A DNA stretch of 64,000 bases from Nocardia shimofusensis NBRC 100134 (lineage in GTDB: Bacteria; Actinomycetota; Actinomycetes; Mycobacteriales; Mycobacteriaceae), in the NCBI RefSeq assembly GCF_001613125.1, contig NZ_BDBT01000001.1, positions 62,001 to 126,000 of the forward strand, in the 5' to 3' direction. This document shows positions 28,605 through 37,629 of the stretch, in pieces. The notes under the pieces were generated by a model, which was not told the DNA's origin, made no database searches, and saw only the letters and a program-made list of their open reading frames with translations. The translations under genes were made by a program, and so were the position numbers. The first letter of the stretch is position 1. Each line of letters begins with the position of its first letter.

Positions 28605-28625
28605 AGTAAACGATAATCGTTTTCA
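28605..28625 (-). promoter_or_regulatory. Zur-like box upstream of the CobW-type gene
   Basis: Minus strand TGAAAACGATTATCGTTTAC followed by T. The core AAACGAT-T-ATCGTTT is a perfect 7-1-7 palindrome, the form bound by Fur-family zinc regulators, and it lies 2 bp before the start codon. The AT-rich core stands out from the surrounding GC-rich sequence. Zinc-dependent repression of the COG0523 GTPase is inferred. Confidence 0.75.
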
Positions 28626-28692
28626 TTAATCGTCGGTAAGCGGGGTTCGATCCGCCGCGCGACCGGCCGCCCCGCGGCTGGCCGCGAGACCG

Positions 28693-28698
28693 TAATGT
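28693..28698 (+). promoter_or_regulatory. Probable -10 element of thiD (leaderless start)
   Basis: TAATGT matches TANNNT and ends 7 nt before GTG 28706. There is no ribosome site upstream of either candidate start. Confidence 0.5.
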
Positions 28699-28705
28699 GC
28701 CTGTT

Positions 28706-29551
28706 GTGAAACTGCTGCCCCTCCCCGCCGAAGGACAGACCCCGGTCCGCGTCCTCACCATCGCAGGCACCGACTCCGGTGGTGGTGCAGGCATCCAGGC
28801 CGACTCCCGGACCATGGCGCTGTGCGGCGTGCACGCGCTCGTCGCGGTGGCCGCCGTGACCGTGCAGAACTCGGTGGGCGTCAGCGGTTTCCACGAGATC
28901 CCGCCGCAGGTGGTGGCCGACCAGGTGCGCTCGGTGGCCGGGGACATCGGCGTCCAGGCGGCCAAGACCGGGATGCTCGCGTCCTCGGCGATCATCGAGG
29001 CGGTCGCCGAGGTGTGCCGGGAGGTCGGCATCGGCGGCGGCGGGCCGACCCCGCTGGTGGTCGATCCGGTCGCGGCCTCCATGCACGGCGATCCGCTGCT
29101 GCACGAGGAAGCCCTCGATGCTGTCCGCAACACGTTGTTCCCGTTGGCCACGGTCGTCACCCCGAATCTGGACGAGGTGCGGCTGATCACCGGTATCCAG
29201 GTCACCGACCACGCCTCCGCGCGCAAGGCCGCCGAAGCCCTGCACGCGCTCGGCCCGCGCTGGGTGGTGGTCAAGGGCGGACACCTGCGGTCCTCCCAGG
29301 TCAGCACCGACCTGCTGTTCGACGGCCACGCCTTCCACGAGTTCACCGCACCCCGGATCGCCACCGGCAACGACCACGGTGGCGGCGACACTCTGGCCGC
29401 CGCGATCGCCTGCGCTCTCGCCCACGGCTACCAGGTGCCCGACGCGGTCGCCTTCGCCAAGGAGTGGACCCGTCGCTGCCTGGCCGCCGCCTACGACCTG
29501 GGCGCCGGGCACGGCCCGGTCTCCCCGCTCTGGCGGCTGCACCAGGCCTGA
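28706..29551 (+). CDS. thiD: Hydroxymethylpyrimidine/phosphomethylpyrimidine kinase ThiD
   Basis: 281-residue ribokinase-fold kinase that phosphorylates HMP and HMP-phosphate for thiamine synthesis. The N-terminal signature is [18 protein letters not shown]; the substrate/anion-hole region is [15 protein letters not shown], where the usual Gly-Thr-Gly-Cys-Thr type motif reads HGGGDT. GTG 28706 is chosen from its spacing to the -10 element; GTG 28697 would add three residues but overlaps that hexamer. No TPP riboswitch is visible upstream, unlike thiC. Confidence 0.94.
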   Translation: MKLLPLPAEGQTPVRVLTIAGTDSGGGAGIQADSRTMALCGVHALVAVAAVTVQNSVGVSGFHEIPPQVVADQVRSVAGDIGVQAAKTGMLASSAIIEAVAEVCREVGIGGGGPTPLVVDPVAASMHGDPLLHEEALDAVRNTLFPLATVVTPNLDEVRLITGIQVTDHASARKAAEALHALGPRWVVVKGGHLRSSQVSTDLLFDGHAFHEFTAPRIATGNDHGGGDTLAAAIACALAHGYQVPDAVAFAKEWTRRCLAAAYDLGAGHGPVSPLWRLHQA

Positions 29552-29593
29552 TCCACACGCTCGGCCGGTGCGGAAAACCTGTCGGACCTCGGC

Positions 29594-29660
29594 GCGATAC
29601 TGAGTTCGTCGCCGCCACCATCCACCGCAACGGCGCGGCAATCCGGACCAACGGCGTTCC
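29594..29660 (+). repeat. Imperfect direct repeat, copy A
   Basis: About 67 bp in the thiD-methyltransferase gap, sharing with copy B the blocks CGCAACGGCGCGG and CAACGGCGTTCC at the same spacing plus GCCACCA-type flanking sequence. No coding sense is apparent. Confidence 0.6.
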
Positions 29661-29841
29661 CGGTGACGACGACTCCACCTCACCCCGGCCCGGCACCGAG
29701 GCCGGCATCCTGCGGGCCGGGGATTCATGGTGCCGCTGGCCGAGCGCGAGGCAAGCGCGCACGCCCGGACAGGCGCCGTTCCCGAATCCGGACTTCCGTT
29801 CAACGGAACGAAGCCGATGACCACGCCGATGGCCGAGCCCA

Positions 29842-29906
29842 TACTTTCGGCAGTCGCCACCACCATCACTCGCAACGGCGCGGACGGTTCGGGACAACGG
29901 CGTTCC
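29842..29906 (+). repeat. Imperfect direct repeat, copy B
   Basis: Second copy, about 247 bp downstream of copy A, with CGCAACGGCGCGG at 29871 and CAACGGCGTTCC at 29895. The intervening sequence differs by several substitutions, so the duplication is old or the element is a diverged repeat family. Confidence 0.6.
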
Positions 29907-30020
29907 ATGGTGGAGGCGACGGATACTTTGCCGAATCGGCAACATTACTTGCCGACCGGCACGGCGAGCGAGCACCATCACGTCACGAGCCCCACCGCAC
30001 CACGTGACGAGGAGACAAGC

Positions 30021-30662
30021 ATGCCCGAGCCCACGCCCGAACAGTTCTGGGAAGACTTCTACCGCGAGCGCGACAACATCTGGTCGGGCAAGGTGAACCC
30101 GCTGTTCGCCCGCGAAGCCGACGCACTGACCCCCGGCACCGCACTCGACCTCGGCTGCGGTGAGGGCGCGGACGCGATCTGGCTGGCCGAACGCGGCTGG
30201 CAGGTCACCGCCACCGACATCTCCGCGACCGCGCTCGAGCGCGCCGCGAAGCACGCCGCCGACGCCGATGTCGCCGATCGCATCACCTTCGTCCGGCACA
30301 ACCTGCTCGAGACCTTCCCCGAAGGCACCTTCGACCTGGTATCCGCGCAATTCCTGCACTCCCCGGTGGCCGCGCCCGGCGAGCGCGACTCGATCATGTT
30401 CCGCGCGGCCGAGGCCGTCGCGCCGGGCGGGGTGTTCCTGATCGTGGGGCACGCGGGCTGGCCGAGCTGGATGACCGAGCCGCCGATCTTCGAATTCCCG
30501 ACCATCGAGGGCACCCTCGCGCTGCTCGACCCCTACGGACCGTGGTCGGTCGAGACCAGCGAGCGTGTCGAGCAGGAAATGGTCGGCCCCGAAGGGCAGA
30601 TCGGCGCCCGAGCCGACACGGTCCTTCGCCTGCGCAGGCCGGAAGCTGATTCCGACCGCTGA
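30021..30662 (+). CDS. SAM-dependent methyltransferase, class I
   Basis: 213-residue Rossmann methyltransferase. Motif I is ALDLGCGEGADAIWLAERG; the acidic residue of motif II lies in VTATDISATAL; motif IV region is TFDLVSAQFLHSP. The short N-terminal part (FWEDFYRERDNIWSGKVNP) is typical of thiopurine/tellurite-resistance-like methyltransferases of actinobacteria. The substrate is unknown. GAGGAG lies 8 nt before the ATG. Confidence 0.88.
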   Translation: MPEPTPEQFWEDFYRERDNIWSGKVNPLFAREADALTPGTALDLGCGEGADAIWLAERGWQVTATDISATALERAAKHAADADVADRITFVRHNLLETFPEGTFDLVSAQFLHSPVAAPGERDSIMFRAAEAVAPGGVFLIVGHAGWPSWMTEPPIFEFPTIEGTLALLDPYGPWSVETSERVEQEMVGPEGQIGARADTVLRLRRPEADSDR

Positions 30663-30815
30663 CCAGGCCGCACCATCGGCATGCTCGTGCAGCGGGCATG
30701 CCGACCACCGCGCGCGGCGATGTGGTGACCAGCACCGGTACCCGGCGCGATGTTCCCAGGAACCTCCCAGCTCCATCCCAGCGGCGCGGGAGCAGCGGGC
30801 TCGATCGTGGAGTTC

Positions 30816-32216
30816 ATGACCGAGACCGTGGCAACAGCCGATGCGGCGGCGCACAGTTCCGCTGCCGGAGACCGGGCGCCCGTGCTGGACATCGTGATTC
30901 CCGTCTACAACGAGGAGGCCGGGCTGGGCGCCTGCGTGCGCCGCCTCGACGAGTACCTGCGCGGCGGTTTCCCCTTCTCCGCGCGCATCACCATCGCCGA
31001 CAACGCCAGTACCGACGACACTCTGCGCATCGCGCACGATCTCGCCGCGTCGATGCCGGGGGTGCGGGTGATGCACCTGGATGCCAAGGGACGCGGGCGG
31101 GCGTTGCGCGCGGTGTGGGAGCTATCCGACGCGCAGGTGCTCGCCTACATGGACGTCGATCTGTCCACCGATCTGGACGCGTTGCTCCCGCTGGTGGCTC
31201 CGTTGGTGTCCGGGCACTCGGATCTGGCGATCGGCACCCGCCTGGACGCCTCGTCACGGGTGGTGCGCGGGCCCAAGCGCGAGATCATCTCCCGCTGCTA
31301 CAACCTCATCCTGAAAGCCGCTCTGCGCGCACACTTCTCCGACGCGCAGTGCGGCTTCAAGGCGATCCGCGCGCAGGTGGCGCACCGTCTGTTGCCGCTG
31401 ATCGAGGACGGCGAGTGGTTCTTCGACACCGAATTGCTTGTCCTCGCCGAACGCGCCGGACTGCGTATCCACGAGGTGCCGGTCGACTGGATCGACGACC
31501 CCGACAGCCGCGTCGACATCGTGGACACCGCGCGCAAAGACCTGCGCGGCGTCTGGCGGCTGGCCAGGGCGATCTCCACCGGCGCACTGCCGCTGGAGGA
31601 ACTACGCGCGGCCATCGGGCGCGAACCGCTGGTGCCCGGCGTCCCCCTCGGCATGGTCGGGCAGGTGGTGCGCTTCGCGCTGGTCGGCGTGGGATCGACA
31701 CTCGCCTACATACTGTTGTATCTCTTGCTGCAGCCGATCGCGGGCGCGCAGGCCGCCAACTTCCTCGCCCTGCTGCTGACCGCGGTCGCCAATACCGCCG
31801 CCAATCGCGCCTTCACCTTCGGCGTGCGGGGTTCGACCCGCGTGCTCACCCATCAGTTCCAAGGTCTGCTGGTCTTCTGCTTCGGACTGCTGGTGACCAG
31901 CGGCTCGCTGTTCGCCTTGCACCGCTGGGCCGCCGACGCGCCCGTGTTCGTCGAGCTGGGCGTGCTGGTGTCGGCCAACCTGGTCGCCACCATCGCCCGC
32001 TTCGTCGGCCTGCGCTGGGTGTTCCGCGACGCGGGAGGTGACGGGATGGTCCGCCGACACCACACGCCGAGCGACCCCGCCGGTCGTGCTCACTCCGGTG
32101 ACAGCGCGGATCCCTCCCATACAGCCGATCTCCTCGGTTTCCACGACCACGCTCGCGGCGCCGCGCGCACGGCCGATACCCCTCGCACCGACGACAAGTC
32201 AGGAGCCGCCTGGTGA
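30816..32216 (+). CDS. Glycosyltransferase family 2 fused to a GtrA-like membrane domain
   Basis: 466 residues. The N-terminal GT-A domain has the start VIPVYNEEAG, ADNASTDDT, the DxD-type AYMDVDLSTD and QCGFKA, typical of polyprenyl-phosphate sugar transferases (dolichol-phosphate mannosyltransferase-like). From about residue 285 four hydrophobic helices form a GtrA-like domain (VVRFALVGVGSTLAYILLY, NTAANRAFTFG). A charged, disordered tail of ~50 residues ends the protein. It probably makes and flips a lipid-linked sugar used by the following GT39 enzyme, with which it overlaps by 4 bp. Confidence 0.9.
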   Translation: MTETVATADAAAHSSAAGDRAPVLDIVIPVYNEEAGLGACVRRLDEYLRGGFPFSARITIADNASTDDTLRIAHDLAASMPGVRVMHLDAKGRGRALRAVWELSDAQVLAYMDVDLSTDLDALLPLVAPLVSGHSDLAIGTRLDASSRVVRGPKREIISRCYNLILKAALRAHFSDAQCGFKAIRAQVAHRLLPLIEDGEWFFDTELLVLAERAGLRIHEVPVDWIDDPDSRVDIVDTARKDLRGVWRLARAISTGALPLEELRAAIGREPLVPGVPLGMVGQVVRFALVGVGSTLAYILLYLLLQPIAGAQAANFLALLLTAVANTAANRAFTFGVRGSTRVLTHQFQGLLVFCFGLLVTSGSLFALHRWAADAPVFVELGVLVSANLVATIARFVGLRWVFRDAGGDGMVRRHHTPSDPAGRAHSGDSADPSHTADLLGFHDHARGAARTADTPRTDDKSGAAW

Positions 32217-34324
32217 CCGACACCCTTACCGCATCATCGAACCCCGCCGCGCCGAACCTCTCGCCCGCACAGCCCGATCCGCGCGCGCACCTGTCGATCC
32301 GCCGCGAATACGTGCTGCTGGCACTGCTGCTCGTGGGCACCACCGCGGCCTACCTCTACAACCTCTCCGCCAACGGCTGGGCCAACACCTTCTATTCGGC
32401 CGCTGTGCAGGCGGGATCCGAATCCTGGAAGGCGTTCTTCTTCGGCTCCTCCGACGCCGCGAACTCGATCACCGTCGACAAGCCGCCCGCTTCGCTGTGG
32501 CCGATGGCGTTGTCGGCGCGACTGTTCGGGCTCAACAGCTGGAGCATGCTGGTGCCGCAGGTGTTGCTCGGCGTGGGCAGCGTGGCGCTGTTGTGGGCGA
32601 CCGTGCGCAAGGTGTTCGGTCCCGCCGCCGGCCTGCTGGCGGGGCTGACGCTGGCGGTGACCCCGGTGGCGGCGTTGATGTTCCGATTCAACAATCCCGA
32701 AGCGCTGCTGATCTTCCTGATGGTTGCGGCCGCGTGGGCGATGACCCGCGCGGTGGACGACGGGCGCTGGCGGTGGCTGGTGCTGACCGGCGCGTTCATC
32801 GGCTTCGGCTTCCTGGCCAAGCAGTTGCAGGTCCTGCTGGTGGTGCCCGCGCTCGCGCTGACCTACCTGGTGGCCGGGCCGCCACGGCTCGGCAAGCGCA
32901 TCGCCCAGCTGTTCGCGGCAGGTGCGGCGATGGTGGTCGCGGCCGGTTGGTGGCTGTTGGCGGTGGAACTGTGGCCCGCGTCGTCGCGACCGTGGATCGG
33001 TGGCTCGCAGAACAATTCGATCGTCGAACTGACCCTCGGATACAACGGTCTGGGCAGGCTCAACGGTCACGAGACCGGCAGCGTCGGCCCCGGCGGCGAA
33101 CTCCCGCCCGGCGGCAACGGCATGTGGGGGCAGACCGGCATCACCCGGATGTTCGACAATGCCCAGGGCGGTCAGATCGCCTGGTTGATCCCCGCCGCAC
33201 TGCTCCTGCTGGTGACCGGCCTCGTGCTGCGCGGCCGCGCTCCCCGCACCGACGACAAGCGCGCCGCGCTGATCCTGTGGGGCGGCTGGCTGATCGTCAC
33301 CGGCCTGGTGTTCAGCTTCATGCAGGGCATCTTCCACCAGTACTACACGGTCGCCCTCGCCCCCGGCATCGCCGCTCTCGTGGGCGCGGGAACGGTACCG
33401 GCCTGGCGCGAGCGCGACCGGCCGTGGGTGCGGCTCGCCCTCGCGGCCGCTGTGGCCCTCAGCACGACGATCGCATGGATGTTGTTGTCGCGCAGCGCGG
33501 ATTTCGTGCCGTGGCTGCGCTGGGCGATTTTGGTGACCGGCCTCGCCGCCGCCCTCGGTGTGCTCGTCCCCGTTCCGCGCAAAGTGCTGACCGGGATCGC
33601 GGTGGCAGCGGCTTTCGCGAGCCTCGCGGGGCCGGTGGCCTACACCGTCCAGACCCTCGCCGACTCCCATCAGGGCTCCATCCCCACCGCGGGCCCCGCC
33701 ACCGGGGGCTGGGGCGGCCCCGGACCACGGATGCCCGGCGAGATGCGCGCCATGCCCGGCGGTTCCCCGCCGCCCGGTGGATTGTTCCCCGGACAAGAGC
33801 TGCCCGGCGATGGATCGACCGACGACACCGTCCCGGCCCTCGGTGCCGCACCCAACTCGAGCGGATCCGCCGCGCCGGACGATTCCGCCGCCGGACAGCA
33901 GGCAGGCGCTCCCACCGACGGACGAATGATCGGCGGCCCGGGCATGCCGGGCGGCCCCGGCGGCCTCCTCGGCGCCACCACAGCCGGTAACGAACTCGTC
34001 GCCCTGATGGAAACCGATGCCTCGCAATACACCTGGGTCGCCGCAGCCGTCGGGTCCAACAGCGCCGCGGGCGTGCAGCTGGCGACCGGCATGCCCGTCA
34101 TGCCCGTCGGCGGGTTCAACGGCAGCGACCCGTCGCCCACCCTCGAACAGTTCCAGCAGTACGTGCGCGACGGCGAGATCCACTACTTCCTCGGCGGCAG
34201 CCGCGGCGGCCCGGGCGGAAGCTCCGAGTCGGAGAGCTCACGGATCAGCGACTGGGTCGAGCAGAACTTCACCGCCATCGAGGTCGACGGCGTGACCGTC
34301 TACGACCTGACCGCCCGGGAGTGA
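32213..34324 (+). CDS. GT39 (ArnT/PMT-like) membrane glycosyltransferase
   Basis: 703-residue polytopic enzyme with about ten helices. The first outer loop has NGWANTFYSAAVQ and the actinobacterial GT39 signature SITVDKPPAS, and the motif FRFNNPEALLIFL lies after the third helix. The C-terminal ~230 residues are outside the membrane, starting with a long Gly/Pro/Met-rich low-complexity stretch and ending in a globular piece. It transfers a sugar from a polyprenyl carrier to an envelope acceptor. It starts with GTG in the stop of the GT2-GtrA gene, so the two form one unit. Confidence 0.9.
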   Translation: MTDTLTASSNPAAPNLSPAQPDPRAHLSIRREYVLLALLLVGTTAAYLYNLSANGWANTFYSAAVQAGSESWKAFFFGSSDAANSITVDKPPASLWPMALSARLFGLNSWSMLVPQVLLGVGSVALLWATVRKVFGPAAGLLAGLTLAVTPVAALMFRFNNPEALLIFLMVAAAWAMTRAVDDGRWRWLVLTGAFIGFGFLAKQLQVLLVVPALALTYLVAGPPRLGKRIAQLFAAGAAMVVAAGWWLLAVELWPASSRPWIGGSQNNSIVELTLGYNGLGRLNGHETGSVGPGGELPPGGNGMWGQTGITRMFDNAQGGQIAWLIPAALLLLVTGLVLRGRAPRTDDKRAALILWGGWLIVTGLVFSFMQGIFHQYYTVALAPGIAALVGAGTVPAWRERDRPWVRLALAAAVALSTTIAWMLLSRSADFVPWLRWAILVTGLAAALGVLVPVPRKVLTGIAVAAAFASLAGPVAYTVQTLADSHQGSIPTAGPATGGWGGPGPRMPGEMRAMPGGSPPPGGLFPGQELPGDGSTDDTVPALGAAPNSSGSAAPDDSAAGQQAGAPTDGRMIGGPGMPGGPGGLLGATTAGNELVALMETDASQYTWVAAAVGSNSAAGVQLATGMPVMPVGGFNGSDPSPTLEQFQQYVRDGEIHYFLGGSRGGPGGSSESESSRISDWVEQNFTAIEVDGVTVYDLTARE

Positions 34325-34330
34325 TCAGGT

Positions 34331-34346
34331 GAACCGCGCCCGGTTC
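34331..34346. terminator. Hairpin between the GT39 and lipoprotein genes
   Basis: GAACCG - CGCC - CGGTTC, 6-bp stem and 4-nt loop, 7 bp after the GT39 stop in a 64-bp convergent gap. Confidence 0.5.
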
Positions 34347-34388
34347 TCCTGGACCAGGACCGGTAGGTCAGCGGGTGAGCAGGCGCGG

Positions 34389-34952
34389 TCAGCAGCGGAG
34401 GATCGAGGCGGCCTCCGGCGACAGGCCGTATTTGCCGGCGCAGTCCATGCCGCCGTAGCCGTGTTCGATGAAGCGCCAGTGCCCGTGCGCCTCCGAGTAC
34501 TGGAACAGGTACAGCTCGGGATGGAGGGCGCCCTCCGGCCAGTTGTTCGCCGAGGCGAAGGTGCCGGTGCAGCGCGAGTCCTGGAGCGGGACCAGGGAGT
34601 TGGGGGGACCCGTCATGCGTAGCGAGGTGATCAGATACTCGTCTGTCACCACGGCACAGTGGTCCTCCGACGGCGCCGGGGATTCGGTCACGCCGGTATC
34701 GCCGGGCACGGTCGGCTCCGGAGCGGGCACCGTCGCCTCGGGAGCGGGCACGGTGGTCTCGGGAGCGGGGGCCGCGGTTCCGGCGTCGGGACCGGGGACC
34801 GGGGCGCCGGGGGTGGTCGCCGGGGCCGAGGCGCTCGTGGACACGGTGGTCGAGGCCGCGGAGCCCTTGTCGGAGGCGTCTTCGCCGCCGCACGCGGTGA
34901 GCACGGCCGCGGCGGTGGCCGTGGCGGCGATGAGCAGAACGGATCGCTTCAT
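34389..34952 (-). CDS. Putative lipoprotein with Pro/Thr repeat linker
   Basis: 187 residues. The N-terminus MKRSVLLIAATATAAAVLTACGG is a lipoprotein signal (lipobox LTAC). Residues ~30-100 are low complexity with PAPE(T/A)TVP repeats. The C-terminal ~85 residues form a compact domain with four cysteines (DHCAV, SRCTG, MDCAG and the final Cys) that could form two disulfides. No family was recognised. The start has GGAGGAG upstream; an ATG at 35012 would spoil the signal peptide. It is probably anchored on the outer face of the membrane. Confidence 0.8.
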   Translation of the reverse strand: MKRSVLLIAATATAAAVLTACGGEDASDKGSAASTTVSTSASAPATTPGAPVPGPDAGTAAPAPETTVPAPEATVPAPEPTVPGDTGVTESPAPSEDHCAVVTDEYLITSLRMTGPPNSLVPLQDSRCTGTFASANNWPEGALHPELYLFQYSEAHGHWRFIEHGYGGMDCAGKYGLSPEAASILRC

Positions 34953-35085
34953 ATCTCCTCCGAGGGAAGGGCCCCGCCGAGTGACGGGTGCTGCCCGAAT
35001 CATCGGAGACACAGAACGATTCGTTTCATGTGCGAACTATAAGTGTCTCCTGCGCGAACAATGAGAGGGGAGAACGGTCCGACAC

Positions 35086-37629
35086 TCAGCTCGGCGACGA
35101 GTCGGGGTCGACGAAGCGGAGGGTCAGGTTGTCCGTGGTCGGGCGGGCCACGCAGGGCAGCGTCCGGCCCACGGCTCGCTGGGCATCGGTGAGCGCGAGC
35201 AGCGGGTCGTCGGGAAGTTCCACGGCGCCGGATTCGACTGCGGCCAGGCAGGTTCCGCACGAGCCGCCGAGGCAGGAATAGGGCAGGTCTTCGCGGTGCG
35301 GCAGTGCCGCGTCCAGCACGGTCGCGCTGCGCGGCATGTCGAAGCGCAATTCGAAGCCGTCGCCGGTGAGAGTGACGGCGCTGGTCGGACTTTCACCGTC
35401 TGCGGCGCCCCGCGCCGTCGGGCGGGCGGTGTCGAACAATTCGAAGGCGATCGCCTCGGAGGGGATGCCGCGGGCGCGCAGGGCGTCGACGGTGTCGGTG
35501 ACGAGTGTGCGTGGGCCGCAGAGCAGCCAGTGGTCGGCGTCCTCGGCGGCGACGACCTCCGGGGTGAGGCGGCCGGAGCGGAAACCGGGGTCGGCGGGGT
35601 AGGCGTTGCCGCGGGAGAGGTGGTGCACGATCCGGAGCCGGTCGGCGTATCGGGCCAGCAGATGGTCGAGTTGCTTTCTCAGCATGATGGCGCGGTCGTC
35701 GCGGCTGCCGTAGTGCAGGGTGACCGTGGTGTCCGGATCGGCGGCCAGCAGTGCGGCGACCTGCGCGATGATCGGGGTGATGCCACTGCCCGCCGCGACG
35801 GCCACATACCGGCAGGCGGGGCGCGGGTCGACGGTGAACGTGCCCGCGGGCTCGGAGACGTGCAGGACGCTGCCGGGGGCCAGCTCGCCCACCGCGTAGG
35901 CGGAGAACAAGCCACCTTCCTGGCGCTTGACCGCGATGCGCAGGGCGCCCGCGGCGGGGTCCTCGCACAGCGAGTAGGTACGGCGCACCGAGGCCGCCGG
36001 GCTCGCTCCCCGGATCACCACGTGCTGACCGGCGCGATACCGGAAGCGCTCGGAAAGGCGTTCGGGCACATCGAATTCGACGACGACGCTGTCGGCGGTG
36101 TCCGGGTGCACCGCGCGGACGGTCAACCGATGGAAGCCACGGGCGGGACCGTAGGGCATCGGATCGAAGCCCGGCGACCCGGACGAGGCCGCAATCGCGA
36201 CGACCGCCGGTCGATCCACCCGCCCGCGCAGGGCCTCGGGCAGTGCCGACACGACCGCCCGCACCGGGGCGGTATCGCGCAGCGCGAGACCTCCGACCGC
36301 GCCGAGCGCCGCCACGGCGCGACCGAGCAGCTTCGGGTCGAGCACACTGACCGGCCTGTCGAGCAGCCCCGCGATGCGCGCGATCTGCCTGCCCACCAGC
36401 GCGTCCCGCGCGCCCACCGACATGGCGGCACGGGTGGCGAGTTCCAGCGCGCGCGTCGGAATCCGGCCGCCGTCGTCCACATGCGGCATGGCCAGGTCGA
36501 ACAGCCGGGTGATCATCCACGCGTCGTCGATCTCGGCGGCGACCGCGCCGAACCAGCGCGCGGCCAGCGGGGAGCCGGAGGGCTCGGCGAGCACTCGCCG
36601 CAGGCACAGCGATTGCAGCGCCGAGACACTCATGCCCTGACCGAACGCCGGGCTGAAACTGCACACCGCGTCGCCCATCACGAGCAGGCCGTCCGGGAAG
36701 CGGGTCAGCAGTTCGTAGCGGCGGCGCTGATTGGCCAGGTAGCGGTAGGTGGAGACGGGCGTGAGCGGCTCCGCGTCGAGCAGCGCCTCGCGCACGTCCG
36801 GCGGGGCGACCGAGGCCGCGAACCGCCAGAACCCGTCGTCGTCGGTCGGCGGGTGATCCGCGCCGTAGCCGATGAGGGTGAGGATGTGCCGGTCACCCTC
36901 GACCTCGAACAGCGCCAGCCCGCGCGCGGGATTCTGGTTCGCGACCACGATCTCCTTGTCGGCGACCGCGCCCGCGGGCAGCCGCACGTACCGGCTGGCG
37001 TACTTCATGTCGATCCGCACGCCGTCGGCCCGCGGACGCTCGTAGCCCAGTCCCTCCAGCCAGTCCTCGATCGGACCGTGCCTGCCCATGCACGAGACGA
37101 CCAGATCCGCCTCCAGATCCGCCTCGACCTCCCGCACCCCGCCCGATGCGGATTCGAGCCGGACCCCGCGCACCCGCCGGTTCCCGTCCGCGGCGAGCAG
37201 TCCGGACGCCGCGCAGCCGTCCACGATCGTGACGTTCGGCAGCGCGCGGACGCGCTCGCGCACCCGCCACTCCAGGAACGGCCTGCCGGCCTGGAGCAAC
37301 GAATAGCCCGCATCGGCCTGCCGCAAGGTCTGCCCGGCGATCGTCATCCGCATCTGTGTGAGCGAGCGACACTCGACCGCCCCGTCCGCGAGCGTCTGCT
37401 CGGTGAAGCCGGGGAACAGCTCGTCGAAGATCTGTTTGCCCCGCGCCAGGAGCGCGTGCACGTGCCGCCCCTGCGGGACCCCCTGCCGGTCTCCCGGCTG
37501 CGACAGGTCGTCGCGCTCGATCACGGTGACCCGCTCGAAGCTCTCGCTGAGCACCCGCGCCGCGAGCAACCCGGCCATGCTCGCGCCGAGCACCACCGCA
37601 TGTCCTCGGCCCACCTGATCGATTGCCAC
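35086..37629 (-). CDS. Flavin monooxygenase fused to a 2Fe-2S ferredoxin reductase
   Basis: 847-residue three-part oxidoreductase. Part 1 (about 1-470) is an FAD monooxygenase/geranylgeranyl-reductase-like domain: dinucleotide motif VVLGASMAGLLAAR and GDAVCSFSPAFGQGMS. Part 2 (about 515-750) is a ferredoxin-NADP+ reductase-like domain: RAGQHVVIRG, RTYSLCEDP, AAGSGITPI and LLCGPR. Part 3 (about 755-847) is a plant-type ferredoxin domain with YSCLGGSCGTC and a fourth Cys in TLPCVA. The last two match oxygenase reductases of the PaaE type. GTG 37629 is preceded by GGAGG. The frame is continuous across the junction. The substrate is unknown; I infer a self-sufficient oxygenase. Confidence 0.85.
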   Translation of the reverse strand: MAIDQVGRGHAVVLGASMAGLLAARVLSESFERVTVIERDDLSQPGDRQGVPQGRHVHALLARGKQIFDELFPGFTEQTLADGAVECRSLTQMRMTIAGQTLRQADAGYSLLQAGRPFLEWRVRERVRALPNVTIVDGCAASGLLAADGNRRVRGVRLESASGGVREVEADLEADLVVSCMGRHGPIEDWLEGLGYERPRADGVRIDMKYASRYVRLPAGAVADKEIVVANQNPARGLALFEVEGDRHILTLIGYGADHPPTDDDGFWRFAASVAPPDVREALLDAEPLTPVSTYRYLANQRRRYELLTRFPDGLLVMGDAVCSFSPAFGQGMSVSALQSLCLRRVLAEPSGSPLAARWFGAVAAEIDDAWMITRLFDLAMPHVDDGGRIPTRALELATRAAMSVGARDALVGRQIARIAGLLDRPVSVLDPKLLGRAVAALGAVGGLALRDTAPVRAVVSALPEALRGRVDRPAVVAIAASSGSPGFDPMPYGPARGFHRLTVRAVHPDTADSVVVEFDVPERLSERFRYRAGQHVVIRGASPAASVRRTYSLCEDPAAGALRIAVKRQEGGLFSAYAVGELAPGSVLHVSEPAGTFTVDPRPACRYVAVAAGSGITPIIAQVAALLAADPDTTVTLHYGSRDDRAIMLRKQLDHLLARYADRLRIVHHLSRGNAYPADPGFRSGRLTPEVVAAEDADHWLLCGPRTLVTDTVDALRARGIPSEAIAFELFDTARPTARGAADGESPTSAVTLTGDGFELRFDMPRSATVLDAALPHREDLPYSCLGGSCGTCLAAVESGAVELPDDPLLALTDAQRAVGRTLPCVARPTTDNLTLRFVDPDSSPS

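Larger units (their letters stand above)
29552..30020 (+). other. 469-bp gene-free stretch with an internal imperfect duplication
   Basis: No convincing gene is present between thiD and the methyltransferase. It contains two imperfect copies of a ~65-bp segment (listed separately) and a short palindrome TTCCGT-TCA-ACGGAA near 29800. A GAGGAG ribosome site close to its end serves the methyltransferase gene. Confidence 0.7.

Noticed and set aside
28640-28680. tRNA-like GGTTCGATCC motif
   Set aside because: No cloverleaf arms or anticodon stem around it; it lies in the cobW-thiD intergenic region.
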